From positions 38,066,259-38,130,258 of the forward strand of contig OZ022260.1 of NCBI GenBank assembly GCA_963978905.1: DNA of 64,000 nucleotides. Direction: 5' to 3'. The translations under genes and the position numbers were made by a program. The stretch's first letter is position 1, and every line of letters starts with the position of its first letter. The notes under the pieces were generated by a model. It was given only the letters and a program-made list of their open reading frames with translations, was not told the DNA's origin and did no database searches. Source of the DNA: Trichostrongylus colubriformis. Its lineage: Eukaryota > Nematoda > Chromadorea > Rhabditida > Trichostrongylidae. Shown in pieces: positions 12,601 through 23,199 of this stretch.

Positions 12601-14502
12601 CACCGAAGCTTTTGCCCATAACTCAGCATCCTTGTAGTTGCTACAATTCTAACAGTTTTAATAATAAAGGATGCATCGCGATCCTGTGTACTTTTAACAC
12701 TGCACCTGCGTTCGCCGCTGCCGCGCGCGACACCGCGTGCGGGCGGGCTTATCCATCAGACTTTAGGGTAATTAGAACTGTTTTTGTCGATAATGAATCG
12801 ATATGTATTTATGGTGACATTCAAAAAAAATCTCTTACCTGTATATAGGATTTGCTGGAATACATGTCAGTAAATAGCGTTTATCGTTTTTCACATCGAA
12901 CATCTCACCACCCTGCACTGTTATTTCATTTTCGTAGTTTCCCTCTTCAGTTCGCCTTGTCTCGCAACCGATAAGTGGAATCTGTAAGAGATTTGCGTGA
13001 GAAGCGTTTCTGCTGTCAAGAAGGAGATGTCCCTACTAGGTAAAAGCTGACGGACTCACCTTAACTTCATAGTCGGTACCACGTTGGATCGACGCGTTCA
13101 CATACACACAATTTGGATCTCCTTTCTCTGTTTGAATCAGTCCAGTAAACGTTTCGCTGAACTTTATGCGGAGCAAAAAATCTGTCTGAAATTCAGTTCG
13201 GTGGGATTCGAAGGATTATAAAAGGAAATGTTATAGTGCATTGCCAGAAGGCGTCCCATCCTAGCGCTACCGCCAAGAGATCAGGCTACGCTCAGATCAA
13301 CTGTGAGATCAACTGTATCAGATCATATATTCCACTGCCATACCTCTGCGGCCATATCACTATTAGTTCGCTGGATAACACAAAAAAAGGTAAATTAATG
13401 GTTGATCAGAAAAATTTCGCAGTGGTTCGTTTTTGTATGTTCAGTATTGTATAGTTGTTTTCAATATAGGCGAGGAATGAAGATAATCATTCATGTCATT
13501 GTTCATGCAAAGAAGGTGGAGGCTGCTTATATACTCAGCGCCGGCGGGACATGGTTACGTTCACAGCCAGCGAGGCAGAGTAGAACGATGGAGGTGCAGG
13601 GAAGGCGCAGACAACGAGGAAGGATGGCATAGGAGGAAACGCGAGGACATGCAGTCAGCGGCACACCCGGCGCTGCAAAGTATGAACGCTGCCTCGAGCG
13701 TTCAACAGGGTTCAAATAAACAGAATGCATTCCGTGTGATTCAGTGCTTCTGAAGCTTTAGAATAACTATGTACATTCTAGTTAGTACATCACTAAACCA
13801 GGACAAGGAGACGAGGGGGACCTGACGGCACGAGAACATAAGTTCCTGTATTACCCATATATTCATATTGTACGTACCTTATAGGGGCCGCACGCAAAGT
13901 TCCATGCAAAAAAAAATGACGATCCGACAAAGACACAGCTCCTCAAAGTGGTGGCCGAGGGGACAGGGTCTCAGAGTAAATGCCCTGTCCCATCGTGTGC
14001 CACGGTTTGAGACGGAGAATGAATGGTGACTGTTCACGTTATTTTCTATTTCTACTACACGTCTCCGACGGCGGCGGACCACAGGGCAGGCACTTACACG
14101 GTGGCCTCGTCCCTCCGAGCGCCGCTTTGAGAAGCTGTATCTTCGCCGGATCCTCACTTTTTCGCGTAAAATTTCGCACGCAGCTCTTACTTGACAAATA
14201 CAACGTTAATATACATATATGGCTGAAAGAGAAGCTTAATTTTCCATGCACGATTCCTATAAGAATGAGACGCCGATCTAAATTTTAGGTAAAAGAGATT
14301 ATTGCTGATTACGCTATCAGCCTCATAAGACCAGTAGCTTCGCCGCCTTTATTTGTGGCTTGATTCTTTGTATCTCCTGCATGTTGCCCAGGTTTATCAA
14401 AAAATTAATGTTTCTTACTTTATCGCAGGCGATTGATGTGTTGAGTATGGTGGGAAGTGAACAGCATGTCGATATTAACAAAAGCAGAAAAATCAGTGTC
14501 AT
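3625..14502 (-). CDS. Cuticlin-like ZP-domain protein, 8 exons, 339 aa, apparently complete
   Basis: Exons on the minus strand, in coding order: 14,502-14,419; 13,185-13,060; 12,981-12,839; 8,694-8,610; 8,540-8,457; 5,422-5,300; 4,543-4,461; 3,916-3,625. They total 1,020 nt, every junction is in frame, and all have AG acceptors and GT donors. The start is the ATG right after a CTCGCAG acceptor. Residues 1-15 form a hydrophobic signal peptide. A ZP domain runs from about Cys26 to 263: the SETFTG core is at 38-43, a VTVSFGG strand falls in exon 4, PLTVGDRV ends exon 5, RCWASDG and DSDGC lie in exon 6, and AFPTS-NEVNIFCNLHVC spans exons 7-8. RTRPRR (264-269) is a likely furin site. The last 15 residues are hydrophobic, a C-terminal membrane anchor. 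Family knowledge: cuticlins are secreted, cleaved and polymerise in the nematode cuticle. Size and order fit a complete cuticlin; the orthologue is not determined. Confidence 0.88.
7600..7825. repeat. Foldback MITE, family with GGTCCTGAAGCGAT core, copy 1
   Basis: A roughly 220-bp near-palindrome. The left half carries GGGTCCTGAAGCGATGA and the right half ATCGCTTCAGGACTCA, and the outer ends read AGGACAGAA and TTCTCTGTCCT. Two more copies lie at about 33,768-33,985 and 35,445-35,660. No coding capacity. It sits in the cuticlin intron between exons 5 and 6. Confidence 0.7.
9071..9310. mobile_element. MITE with GGGTGCGTGCAGATATGACA ends, copy 1
   Basis: A 240-bp element whose left end (GGGTGCGTGCAGATATGACA) is the inverse of its right end (TGTCATATTTGTACACACCC). 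Its GC-rich interior is shared with the copy at 62,250-62,490. It lies in a cuticlin intron. No transposase. Confidence 0.75.
9869..10767 (+). mobile_element. Mariner-family transposon relic
   Basis: About 900 bp bounded by inverted TTAGGTTGATTCATAATAAA-type ends beside TA-rich flanks. The plus strand keeps the C-terminal signature of mariner transposase across frame changes: a QHDN block near 10,375 and a PPYSPDLAPSDFHLF-like block near 10,475-10,520. Stops and frameshifts break the reading frame throughout, so it is dead. Length and TA target fit mariner rather than Tc1. Confidence 0.8.
12127..12637. repeat. Direct repeat of about 140 bp ending in a 48-bp perfect inverted repeat
   Basis: The stretch at about 12,147-12,292 is repeated nearly identically at 12,447-12,589. 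The second copy is cut off and followed at once by an inverted copy of 12,499-12,546, occupying 12,590-12,637. The resulting hairpin has 48-bp perfect arms and a 43-nt loop containing the tRNA-like T-arm and anticodon arm. Confidence 0.8.
12236..12307 (-). repeat. tRNA-like repeat (tRNA-derived SINE or pseudo-tRNA)
   Basis: Reverse strand. A 7-bp acceptor stem with one mismatch, a D-arm GTGT…GCAC, a fully paired anticodon stem and a fully paired 5-bp T-stem around TTCGAGT. The anticodon loop is CCGGAAA, which would give GGA (Ser). However, position 33 is C rather than the near-universal T, and the variable arm is short, unlike a real tRNA-Ser. Near-copies at 12,535-12,590 and 32,780-32,930 point to a dispersed tRNA-derived repeat, not a working gene. 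Confidence 0.6.
13510..13700. repeat. GC-rich dispersed repeat, family shared with 49,664-49,850 and 58,795-58,975
   Basis: All three copies contain a block resembling AGCGAGGCA…GAGGTGCAG…GACGA and end near AGTATGAACGCTGCC. The other two copies have inverted CGTGGCTGCGT ends. No coding signal. This copy lies just upstream of cuticlin exon 2, inside intron 1. Confidence 0.6.
13835..14270. mobile_element. Long-TIR foldback element, copy 1
   Basis: About 430 bp with arms of roughly 110 bp. The left arm has TTCCATGCAAAAAAAAATGA, and the right arm has the inverse of CGCGAAAAAGTGAG and AGGAATCGT. The family recurs at 43,425-43,875 and 53,253-53,605, with the same GC-rich centre (GGCGGACGACGG type). 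It is non-coding and lies in cuticlin intron 1. Confidence 0.7.
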
Positions 14503-14512
14503 CTGCGAGGTT
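14503..14512 (-). promoter_or_regulatory. Probable spliced-leader acceptor before the cuticlin ATG
   Basis: Reading the minus strand, AACCTCGCAG lies immediately before the start ATG. A 3' splice-site consensus with no intervening 5'UTR is typical of SL trans-splicing in nematodes. Inference only; a conventional upstream non-coding exon would look the same. Confidence 0.45.
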
Positions 14513-14909
14513 GTTTGATCCACTCCACTTCTATCTGAAACAGCTCCGTGACTTTCACTGATACTCCTCTCACTAATGAGATCAGACTTCGAGAGAAATC
14601 AAATGTTAACGAATTTACTAGCATTAAACTGACGCCAAACTTTTTCAATTTGCGCTTAACTGTAGGAAATCGTAAGGCAACTATAAGCTAAGGCATATGA
14701 CTCACAATGTGGGAATATATAGTTACAAATAGGAACTATAAACTGCGTGAGCCTTTACCCATAATTTCCTACCCAGAAGGCAATCAGGATGGGGGCTGAT
14801 ATGGTGTAGTGCAAGTAATTTAGAGTTTGTACAGCTTATCGACTGTGTTGGATCTTGGCTTTATCCTGCATTTCAGCATTATCTTTCCCATACTCCGTAC
14901 CAGCGAGGT

Positions 14910-15600
14910 AAATATTGGGTAGTTTAAAAAGTCTTTTCGTATTTTCAAATACCGCTTTTTCTCTCCAAACTGATTTCCAGCAATCTCTTCTGTACATACA
15001 CATGTAGTACAAGTCCACACGCATCTATAGGTATTATTGTCTTCCATCTCCCGGATAATCCTTTTCAGCAAAATAAACATGTCAAAGGTCAATGTCATCT
15101 TCACTATCGAAAATTTTTCTTTGAATGGCGTTAGATTGGGAAAGGAAACGATGATAGTCCGATGGATCAAGATCAGGGCTATAAGGTGGATGGGGCAGCA
15201 ATTATCCAAGCTCGAGAATTTTTTGGCGAGTCATTTTTTCAATAGTGGGAAGACTTGCCAAAAAATTGCCTCGCCAAAAAATTCTCGAGCTTAGATAAAA
15301 ATTGCTGCCTCATAGCCCTGATTTTGCTCCATCGGATTATTACCTTTTCCTTTCCCTGTCTAACGCCATTCAAAGAAAAATTTTTTTATAATTTTTGTAT
15401 TGAAAATGAGGTTGACTTTTCATATGTTTATTTTGCCGAAAAAGGTTATCCGGGAGATGGAAGACAATAATACCTATAGATGCGTGTGGACTACATGTGC
15501 ATGTACAGAAGAGATTGCTGGAAAGCAGTATGGAGGGAAAAAATGGTATTTAAAAATACGAAAAGACTTTTTAGACTACCCAATATATACCAAAATAGTA
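14910..15600. repeat. Inverted duplication whose two arms share a reading frame
   Basis: Two arms of about 290 bp (about 14,915-15,206 on the minus strand and 15,300-15,590 on the plus strand) face each other around a spacer that is itself inverted (CTCGAGAATTTTTTGGCGAG and its reverse). Each arm read outward encodes a related peptide: IREMEDNNTYRCVWT, then CTEEIAG, then YLKIRKDFL. The arms differ by one codon-length gap and several amino-acid changes. I do not recognise the peptide. It could be a duplicated exon of an unknown gene or a foldback transposon. Confidence 0.6.
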
Positions 15601-16314
15601 GATAAAGATGTTAAGAGGGTAATTAAATAAAATAAAGAAGGATAATAAGCGAAAGGCAACGATTGTTTACATAATGAAAAAGTGGTAGAATAGAAGAAGT
15701 ATCCTTGAAAACAAATTTGTTGTTCCACAAACAAGAATTGAACTTAATTCTGTAACAGCACGCGCATTTGCTGAGTAATCCTTCGACCACCGGTCTCAGA
15801 ACCAGGATCAAGCATGTATAAGGAATTCTCACGGGGGGGGGAGATCGGGTAGGGGATCGTATGTTTTCGAAAATATAACCTAACATCTAACACCGGTTTT
15901 GATGATATGGTCTCTTGAAAAAAAAATGTCGAGATATCCTCTTTTCATGACAGAACAATTTTACTACTCTCGCAACATTATCAGCATTTATGGAGGTGCG
16001 TCGTAGTAATCATTTGTGGGGGGCGTCGTACTAATCAAAATTTTACTTGAAACAACACTTTAAACCTGCTTGAAACGACGGAACATCAAAATCAAATAGT
16101 GTTGATAAAGTTCACCATAGCTTATTAGCTCTCACACATACAACGTGGTGAGCCGGTAGGCAAAAAATCGGCATCGAACAGTGAAGCTGAGGCTTGGGTA
16201 GATATTGATTTTAACAATTTGATTTTGAAGCTTTTGCCCATAACTCAGTGTACTTGTACAAATTCCGCATCGCAAGCTGTGGCGAAATCAACACCTATCA
16301 AAATCAATACCTAC

Positions 16315-18395
16315 TTGAGTTGATAAAATCATTTTTGCTTCCGCATGTTTTCAATATTTTCTTCAGTAATATTTATATGAAAATAATGTTCCAACAGCTA
16401 CTGAAATTTGCTGGGAATGTCAAGGCTCACTAATAACTGACTAGGTCCGAAATCAGCAGCTATCAAAATTTAAAAATATCAAAGTCATGACTAATTCCAT
16501 GTTACAAGGGTAGTGAAAATTAGCATTGAATGAACAAGTCAAAAAAGGGAATCATGGAAGTAATAGTAAACAAAAGCAAAGTGCAAAGTTTATGTTACTT
16601 TTTGGCGAAATCTCCGGAGCTGACAATTTTGCATGGGAGTAACCATAGTATCAACTTCCATTTGGATTCGCAAATCAATTTACGCGCGTACAAACCGCAC
16701 TGCTAATCGATATTTGAGTCAGCGTTCCATTGTCTTGCAAAAAATCAGAACGAATAATAGTACTATTTTTTCGATCTAGGAAACACTGTACAAACAGGCT
16801 CTAAATTAGCTCTGATTGACGGAAGCTGGAACGTGCCTTCCTCAGACACCATTTTACTTCCATTTTACCCGAAACAGTTGCTCCACTGGATTGGCATTAG
16901 CATTCGAATTGAGTCAATATTTGAGGGAAGAAATAAATGGATGAAATTTTGTAGATCAAATCCGGAGGTTCTCAAATGTTTTCAAAACATATCGCCCTCC
17001 TGTTGCGTATTTCAACTCTGATCCTTTCCTCTATGCTCCCACACATTAAAAGATTTTGTTATCGATTTAGAGAAATTCGACAAACATTGCTGCCTCGATC
17101 GTTCTAAATGGGGAGAATTGGTATTTATTCAACACAGATGAATTTGATCTATAGATAATCACAAAATCTGCGCCAAGCGTCATTCCAGTCAGTTTATTAG
17201 AATTTTCAATGAAATGTATTCTAATTCAAACACAAGTAGTCCAAATAAAAAAAGTAAAGGAAGTAGTAAAAAATCGAATCCATTGATCCCATTGATATAG
17301 GTTCGAATCATATATAAATCTGACAGTTTGAATAAAGTCATCCGTTTATATTGAAAGGTACATTCCAATTAAGTTTTAGCTAAATTGCACATTGTTTCAA
17401 CGAAGTTCTCATGTAAAAAACCGAAATTTCTGGAAATTTTCAAAGAAGCAGCGTTAAGACGTTCACAGCTTTCAGAGATTGCGTGGGTCATTGACTGAGA
17501 GGGCACCCAGTACTACTCAACAGTTTATTGGGACTCCTCCATACTCTACATATTCGTGCACTAGAAATGGTAATTTTTGGGATGGACTTCGATTCCTCCT
17601 TTGTCACGATTACTGCCAGGGCTCCATAACAAACCAGAAAACAGCGGTAGCCTTTTTGAGCTGTCTTTACCTGTTTTTCTTTTTTTTTTGTCGCCTCAAA
17701 AATAACTTTTTGAGTAGAGAAAAAAGAAAAATAAATAGATTGAAATTTTCGGAATTCCAATTACACAGTGATGAGACATATCAAACATTAAGATTTTTCA
17801 AAATCAAACTACGTGATTGTGAGTTAATATAAGCGGCAGGATGATTTCGAAATTAAGCTCCAGTTTTTGGTGTAAATACTAAATGTGGAGAAGAAAAGTT
17901 TATGTGATTCAAAAATCAACGCTATTACTAAGCGCCTTGGAACATTCCAGAAATCTGCTGCTTTTCCGGTCTGATTAGATGGTGAAGGTTGAAGGACAAA
18001 GGCCTAATCCAGAGGCAGGTTACTGTTATAGCTAGTCAATTGCATGGCCTGGTAATTACCTCATTGAATAGCTATATGCGATTACGCACACCTGGTACAT
18101 CGGTTTTTGACTTTCCGAGAGCATTGACTGAGAAATTGATGGATCCATGGCGGAGAATCCCATCAGAAAGAGAAGACTCGGAAGTAGAAAACGCTATTTT
18201 CGAACGGCGTTAAAAAAGAAGGATTAAATAACTTCCGCTTCTTTCGCATACTGTTTCAATATTTTCCTCAGTAGTTTTATAAAAAATACTCTCCTAACAG
18301 TGTCTGAAGTTTGTTGGGGATATCAGGGCTAGTTTAAAAATCAGCAGTTATGAAAATTCAAAAATCAAAATCAATGACTAGTTCCAAGATTCGTC
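16315..18395. repeat. Diverged direct repeats flanking 1.7 kb
   Basis: A segment at 16,315-16,505 (containing TTTTCAATATTTTCTTCAGT) recurs in the same orientation at 18,225-18,395 (TTTCAATATTTTCCTCAGTA), with substitutions and small gaps. The DNA between has no gene that I can support. This could be two copies of one dispersed repeat or degraded direct terminal repeats. There is no tRNA primer site or polymerase frame to support an LTR element. Confidence 0.4.
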
Positions 18396-20578
18396 CTATA
18401 TGGCCACAGTAATCCACGAATTCAAATTCAGCCAAATTCAGCATCGTTAATAAATATTGAACGGTGGCAAGAGGCATGAGCTCATGCAGTGGTTTTCTAT
18501 AGTAAAGCACTACACGACGGAAGATTTTGTACTGAAAAGTCACCATTTCAACTGAATGTAGTGAGTAACAAACAAATCGATGTGTCCATAATAGGCTTGC
18601 TGAAGGTTTTCTCAATGACGGATGACGGCAGGTTCGGTAAGGCAGCCTTACGCATACAGGTGGTGTTGGTGGTGGAGGTGAGGTAGCGGTTTGAAAGGTG
18701 GAGAGCATTGGCGACAGTAGTCAACCGTCGTTACCTGCGCTGAGGTACCTGACGTGCGCGAGGCCGGCCCTATAATAACCCCCTCATTAAGAAGGAGGAA
18801 AGCAAGACGAACACAGAGGCCGGTTATGGAGCGGCGCAGCGCTGTGAGGGTAACTCGAAAGGCGATGGTAAGCGACCACTGTAGCGCACAGGAAACATCC
18901 ATCGGGTAGTGGCAGAAATTTGCTGAAATTTGGGAGAAACGCTTCAGAATCCCACGGAGAATGATTTCCAGAGCTTGAAAAAATAAACGTTAAAGAATCT
19001 TGAGTTTAGAGGCAAGCTATGAAACTGCACCATGTGCTTCGCATTTCTTCGAGGTTCTAAATGAAGGAGGATAACGGTTAGCTGTACCTTCTACACTGGG
19101 TACTCAGACCTGCTAGCCATTACCTTCAAGCATTCACTGATGGAGAGGACATGGGAGCAATTGAGGCTCTTTGCGGTCGGATGTCATGCAATGTGAACAT
19201 CAAAAATCTCATTCCTGTCTCCAGGGCACTCTCAGATCTCGAGGAAAGTAGCCGCTTCAGTACGACCCCTCTATGGCAATCACTTATGATCCCCCTTTTT
19301 TGACTCTACAATACCATTAACTAATGCAGAATTACATAACGCAATGTTTTTTTCCATGTCCCCTTTTGAGACGAAAAATATTAATTTTGCATTTTGTCAC
19401 AAGGAGTTGCAGTGATATACCTTTTGCTTCTTATCTGCTTGTTGAAAGATTAGATTTTAGTGCTTATCGCTGAACTCTGAGGGTACAACCCCAACCTCCA
19501 TCCCCTACCCAGTCAAATAAGGCCCTTTCGAGGAATCCTCGACTCCCAATGTATTCTGCCTGTCACCTCCATCACCCCCCCCCCACTCCCACGCCACTCA
19601 TTCCAATCCACTCTCTCATGCGAGCTGTTTCAATGGAAGTGTCGCAGTGACAGAGAAAAGGAATCATTCCAGAGTTGGGAGCATTGAGTAAGGTCTCCAG
19701 TTATTGTGCCACACACAGTGCTGAAGTTCGTGGTCAAATTTCAATTTTTGGATAAAAAAAATTTTCTTATTATAAGATGTCCTGACCAAGCCTGCTAGAG
19801 GGGCGTTTCACGATTCTTCCCTCAGCTATTATTAGAGCCACCTCTCCACTTTTCTAGCATAATATAAAGTTACGGAGCTAAGGCAGTGGCTAGAGGCGCA
19901 GTACCACATACGCGGAATTAGATCGACTCTCCGTAAGGCACAGTTACTGTAGCCGGGTTGCCAATTAGTTTTTGGCTCATTTGAAGCATTAAAAACAATT
20001 ATATGTATACAAGGCTGTTCTTGAAAATCTTTGCATGAACTAATATCCATCAATCATCGTTTCGGTTTTTGTTAGTAGACAAGTACATGGCGTGTCGTGA
20101 AATAATTAATCATAGCCAGCCAAAGAACAATTCATCTCAGTTCAACCTAAAAGTCCGGCGAATGATAGAAAAACCCAAAGCTCCGGCGAATGATAAAGTG
20201 CCCACGTCGGGTTTAACCACATTTTAGAAGCCACGGCTGAGAACAACATTCAAGGAAATTTCTATTTTCCGCAACAGATTCCAACTTCTCTTCGTAAAGC
20301 CTAGCATCTATTTCATTTCCAATCTTTTTGAATCATGCCAACAAGGTTATTAGGTGGAATGTCCATTGACGGTCTAAAGTTTTGACCAGATAGTTTTTTT
20401 TTTCAAGAGAGGTCCTAAATGTGCTCAAGATTCACGATTTTGTTCACTATACCGCGGAACGCCTCTCCCACCACCGGTTCCAACGGAATTTCGGGAAAAC
20501 ACTGAAAGAGATCCTGTACGTTAAAAAACGAACTCACCTGTTCCATCGCCGCTGTGTTTTTTGCGCTGTGACATGGTA

Positions 20579-21073
20579 CAGTAGCCTCAATAGTATTCGG
20601 CCAAAAACCTTTTTGTCATGTCTTCTTTTCTACTTGACTAAATGTGACAAAATTTTAGGTGCCTGAATCTATTGTCAACGTTTCCTTCTACTAGAGTGCC
20701 GCTTGACTCTCTTCATGGTTTTTTACAAGAATTTACTACAAGACCACCGAAAAAAGAAAAAGGCTTGGTTAAGAAAAACGGCTTGCTTTACAAAAACAAA
20801 ACGAGCAAGCCTCAGAGAACATCAATATTTTGTAGAAAGACCACTTTTGATGACAGCGGCACAGCGGGACGGCATAGGGATGGCACTCCAAAAACAAAAA
20901 ATTGTATATAACCAGTAACTTACACCGTTGAGCGCCGAAATGGTATATTTCGTATGCAGTGTTTCCAAGTACAGCATACTACAATTTCTCTTAGATCAGT
21001 CCAGTCGCAAAAAAGTTACAGGTGCAAAACCCAAGTGAAAAACCATTTGGCCGAATGCTTTTGAGCGCTACTA
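20579..21073. mobile_element. Tc1-like MITE, copy A
   Basis: Begins CAGTAGCC after TA and ends GAGCGCTACT. Internally it shares a block (around 20,745-20,870) with copies B and C. It has no transposase frame; the lysine-rich open frames are shared only because the copies are related DNA. Its right end abuts copy B. Confidence 0.7.
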
Positions 21074-21077
21074 TATA

Positions 21078-21594
21078 CAGTAGCGCTCAAAAGTCTTCGG
21101 CGAAATGGTCTTTCACTCGGGTTTTTTCACTTGTAACTTTTTTGCAACTGCACCGATTTAAGAGAAATTTTAGTATGTTGTACTTGGAGAAACTGCATAC
21201 TTAATATACTATTTTGGCGCGAAACGGTGTAGGTTACGTGGTTATATGAAATTTTTTAATTTTGGCAAGCCATCGCTATGCCGTCCCGCTGTGCCGCTGT
21301 CATCAAAAGTCGCGTTCTTTCTACAAAATATTAATGTTCTCTGAGGCTTGCTCTTTTTGTTTTTGTATAGAAAGCCGTTTTTCTTGAACAAGCCTCTTAC
21401 TTTTTTTGGGTGGTCTTGTAGTAAATTCTTGTTAAAAATCATGAAAAGTGGCAAGCGGCGCTCAAGTAGTAGGAAATGTTGACAATAGGTTCAGGCACCA
21501 AATATTAAAATTTTGTCAAATTTGGTCAAGTAGAAAAAAAGTTATGACAAAAAAGTTTTGGCCGAAGACTTTTGAGCGCTACTGTATGTGGGCC
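21078..21594. mobile_element. Tc1-like MITE, copy B (inverted relative to A)
   Basis: Bounded by CAGTAGCGCTCAAAAGTCTT and its inverse AAGACTTTTGAGCGCTACTG, with TA at both edges. It is the best preserved of the three copies. It lies tail-to-tail with copy A, separated by a few TATA bases. Confidence 0.8.
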
Positions 21595-22069
21595 CTTGGG
21601 GTTTCGCTGTAGCCCTTTGCAAAAATGTCAAGTATGACGCAATGACAAGACGTGCAACGGTGATGTCATGTTCACGACTCGTTATCAATCAGGGTTAGTT
21701 GATTTGTAACAAACTTGTTCGTCTCAATAACAATGAGATGTGCTGATCAGTTAACACATACAGCTGTCGTCTTCGATTCTGCTATGCTTTATATCGATCT
21801 CCGTTGATTAAATATGAATTTAGGGAGCATTCATGAGGATTTTTTTCATATACATTCGGTTTCTTATCTTCTTCTTATGATTTTCGGACACTGTTACTAT
21901 ATCTTTCATATTATTGACCTTATGATTCTGACTACTTCAAGACGATTTTTCATAATTGACAGCATTTTTTGGATGGGAGAATGGCGGCAGCAGCCTTACG
22001 CAGAGAATCTTTGCGTTAATTCGGAAAACAGATTCGAAATCAGTGTAGGAAAATACGTCATTGGACATG

Positions 22070-22552
22070 CAGTGGCGCTTAAAAGTCGTCGGTCAAACAC
22101 TTTTTGTCATAACCTTTTCTCTGCTTGACCAAATTTGACAAAATTTCGATATGTGGTGCTTGACCTATTGTCAACATTTCCTTCTAGTACTTGACTCTTT
22201 TCATGGTTTTTACAAGAATTTACTACAAGACCACCGAGAAAAAGAAAAAGGCTTGGTCAAGAAAAACGGCTTTCTTTACAGACACAAAACGAGCAAGCCT
22301 CAGAGAACATCAATATTTTGTAGAAGGACCACGACTTTTGATGACAGCGGCACAGGGATGGGACGGCAGGAATGGGACTCCGAAAACAAAGAATTGCATT
22401 TAACCACGTAACTGCACCGTTGAGCGCCAAGATAGCATATTCAGTATGCAGTGTCTCCAAGTACAACATACTAAAATTTCTCTTAGATCGCTGCAGTTGC
22501 AAAAAAGTTACAAGTGAAAAACCATTTGGCCGAAGACTTTTGAGCGCTACTC
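22070..22552. mobile_element. Tc1-like MITE, copy C
   Basis: Same orientation as copy A. Ends are CAGTGGCGCTTAAAAGTC and GACTTTTGAGCGCTACT. It shares the interior with copies A and B, with small deletions. Non-autonomous. Confidence 0.7.
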
Positions 22553-23199
22553 TATGTATCCCATAAAACGGGCACTTCGATCTTGGGCCTTTCCCTTCTT
22601 AGATAAAGACCCACACAAGCGGTAGACAATGTTTAATATTTTATAAAAGTTTTTTTCTCCACTGCTTGTGCCGATCCATTCACGCAAACTGTGCCTTTCT
22701 ACATGCATGCGCCTGAGCACACGCCGGGTTCTTACGCAATGCAAGCGCCGCCACCATTTCATACAACAGCTCGCCCATACATCCTTTTCAATTTCAAACC
22801 CTTCAAGCCTTGTAGAAGTTTCACCTTAACAATAGTCGTTAGGACCGAAGCCTCACCCTTTCATAGAATTATTTTCATACATTGAACGTGGTTCATGAGA
22901 AGGAACTAACGCGCGCTCGAATTGGAGCATACCGTAGGCGCATGTTAAGATTCGTAACTATTAAATCTAAATGTAAATTAAATTAATACAAATTAAATCT
23001 AAATATATGAGATTGTTCGTATTAGATTTATGTGATTTATGTCCATTTTTGGGCTCTGACTCTTCGTTAACAAATAATAAGTATCCTACTATATATAATT
23101 CGCTAAGTATGTCTGTGTGTGTGTTTGTCCGTGTGTCCCTCTGTCTGTCACGAAATTCATATCTCGCGTCGGAGTAAAGCTGGGGCCATGAATTTTACA

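Larger units (their letters stand above)
11495..12775. mobile_element. Terminal-inverted-repeat element carrying tRNA-like repeats
   Basis: The left end around 11,500-11,560 (TAAGTCCGCCCGCACGCGG) recurs inverted at 12,720-12,770 (CCGCGTGCGGGCGGGCTTA), enclosing about 1.3 kb. Inside are two near-identical copies of a tRNA-like repeat and a long perfect hairpin. No transposase is visible. The boundaries are approximate. Confidence 0.55.
8695..12838 (-). other. Large transposon-loaded intron of the cuticlin-like gene
   Basis: This 4.1-kb intron splits an AGG codon (AG at the end of exon 3, G at the start of exon 4). It contains a MITE (9,071-9,310), a mariner relic (9,869-10,767), a dispersed repeat (about 10,840-11,160) and a 1.3-kb terminal-inverted-repeat element with tRNA-like repeats. 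I see no host exon in it. Confidence 0.7.

Noticed and set aside
16315..18395. LTR retrotransposon
   Set aside because: The direct repeats are diverged, and no gag/pol frame, primer-binding site or polypurine tract could be seen.
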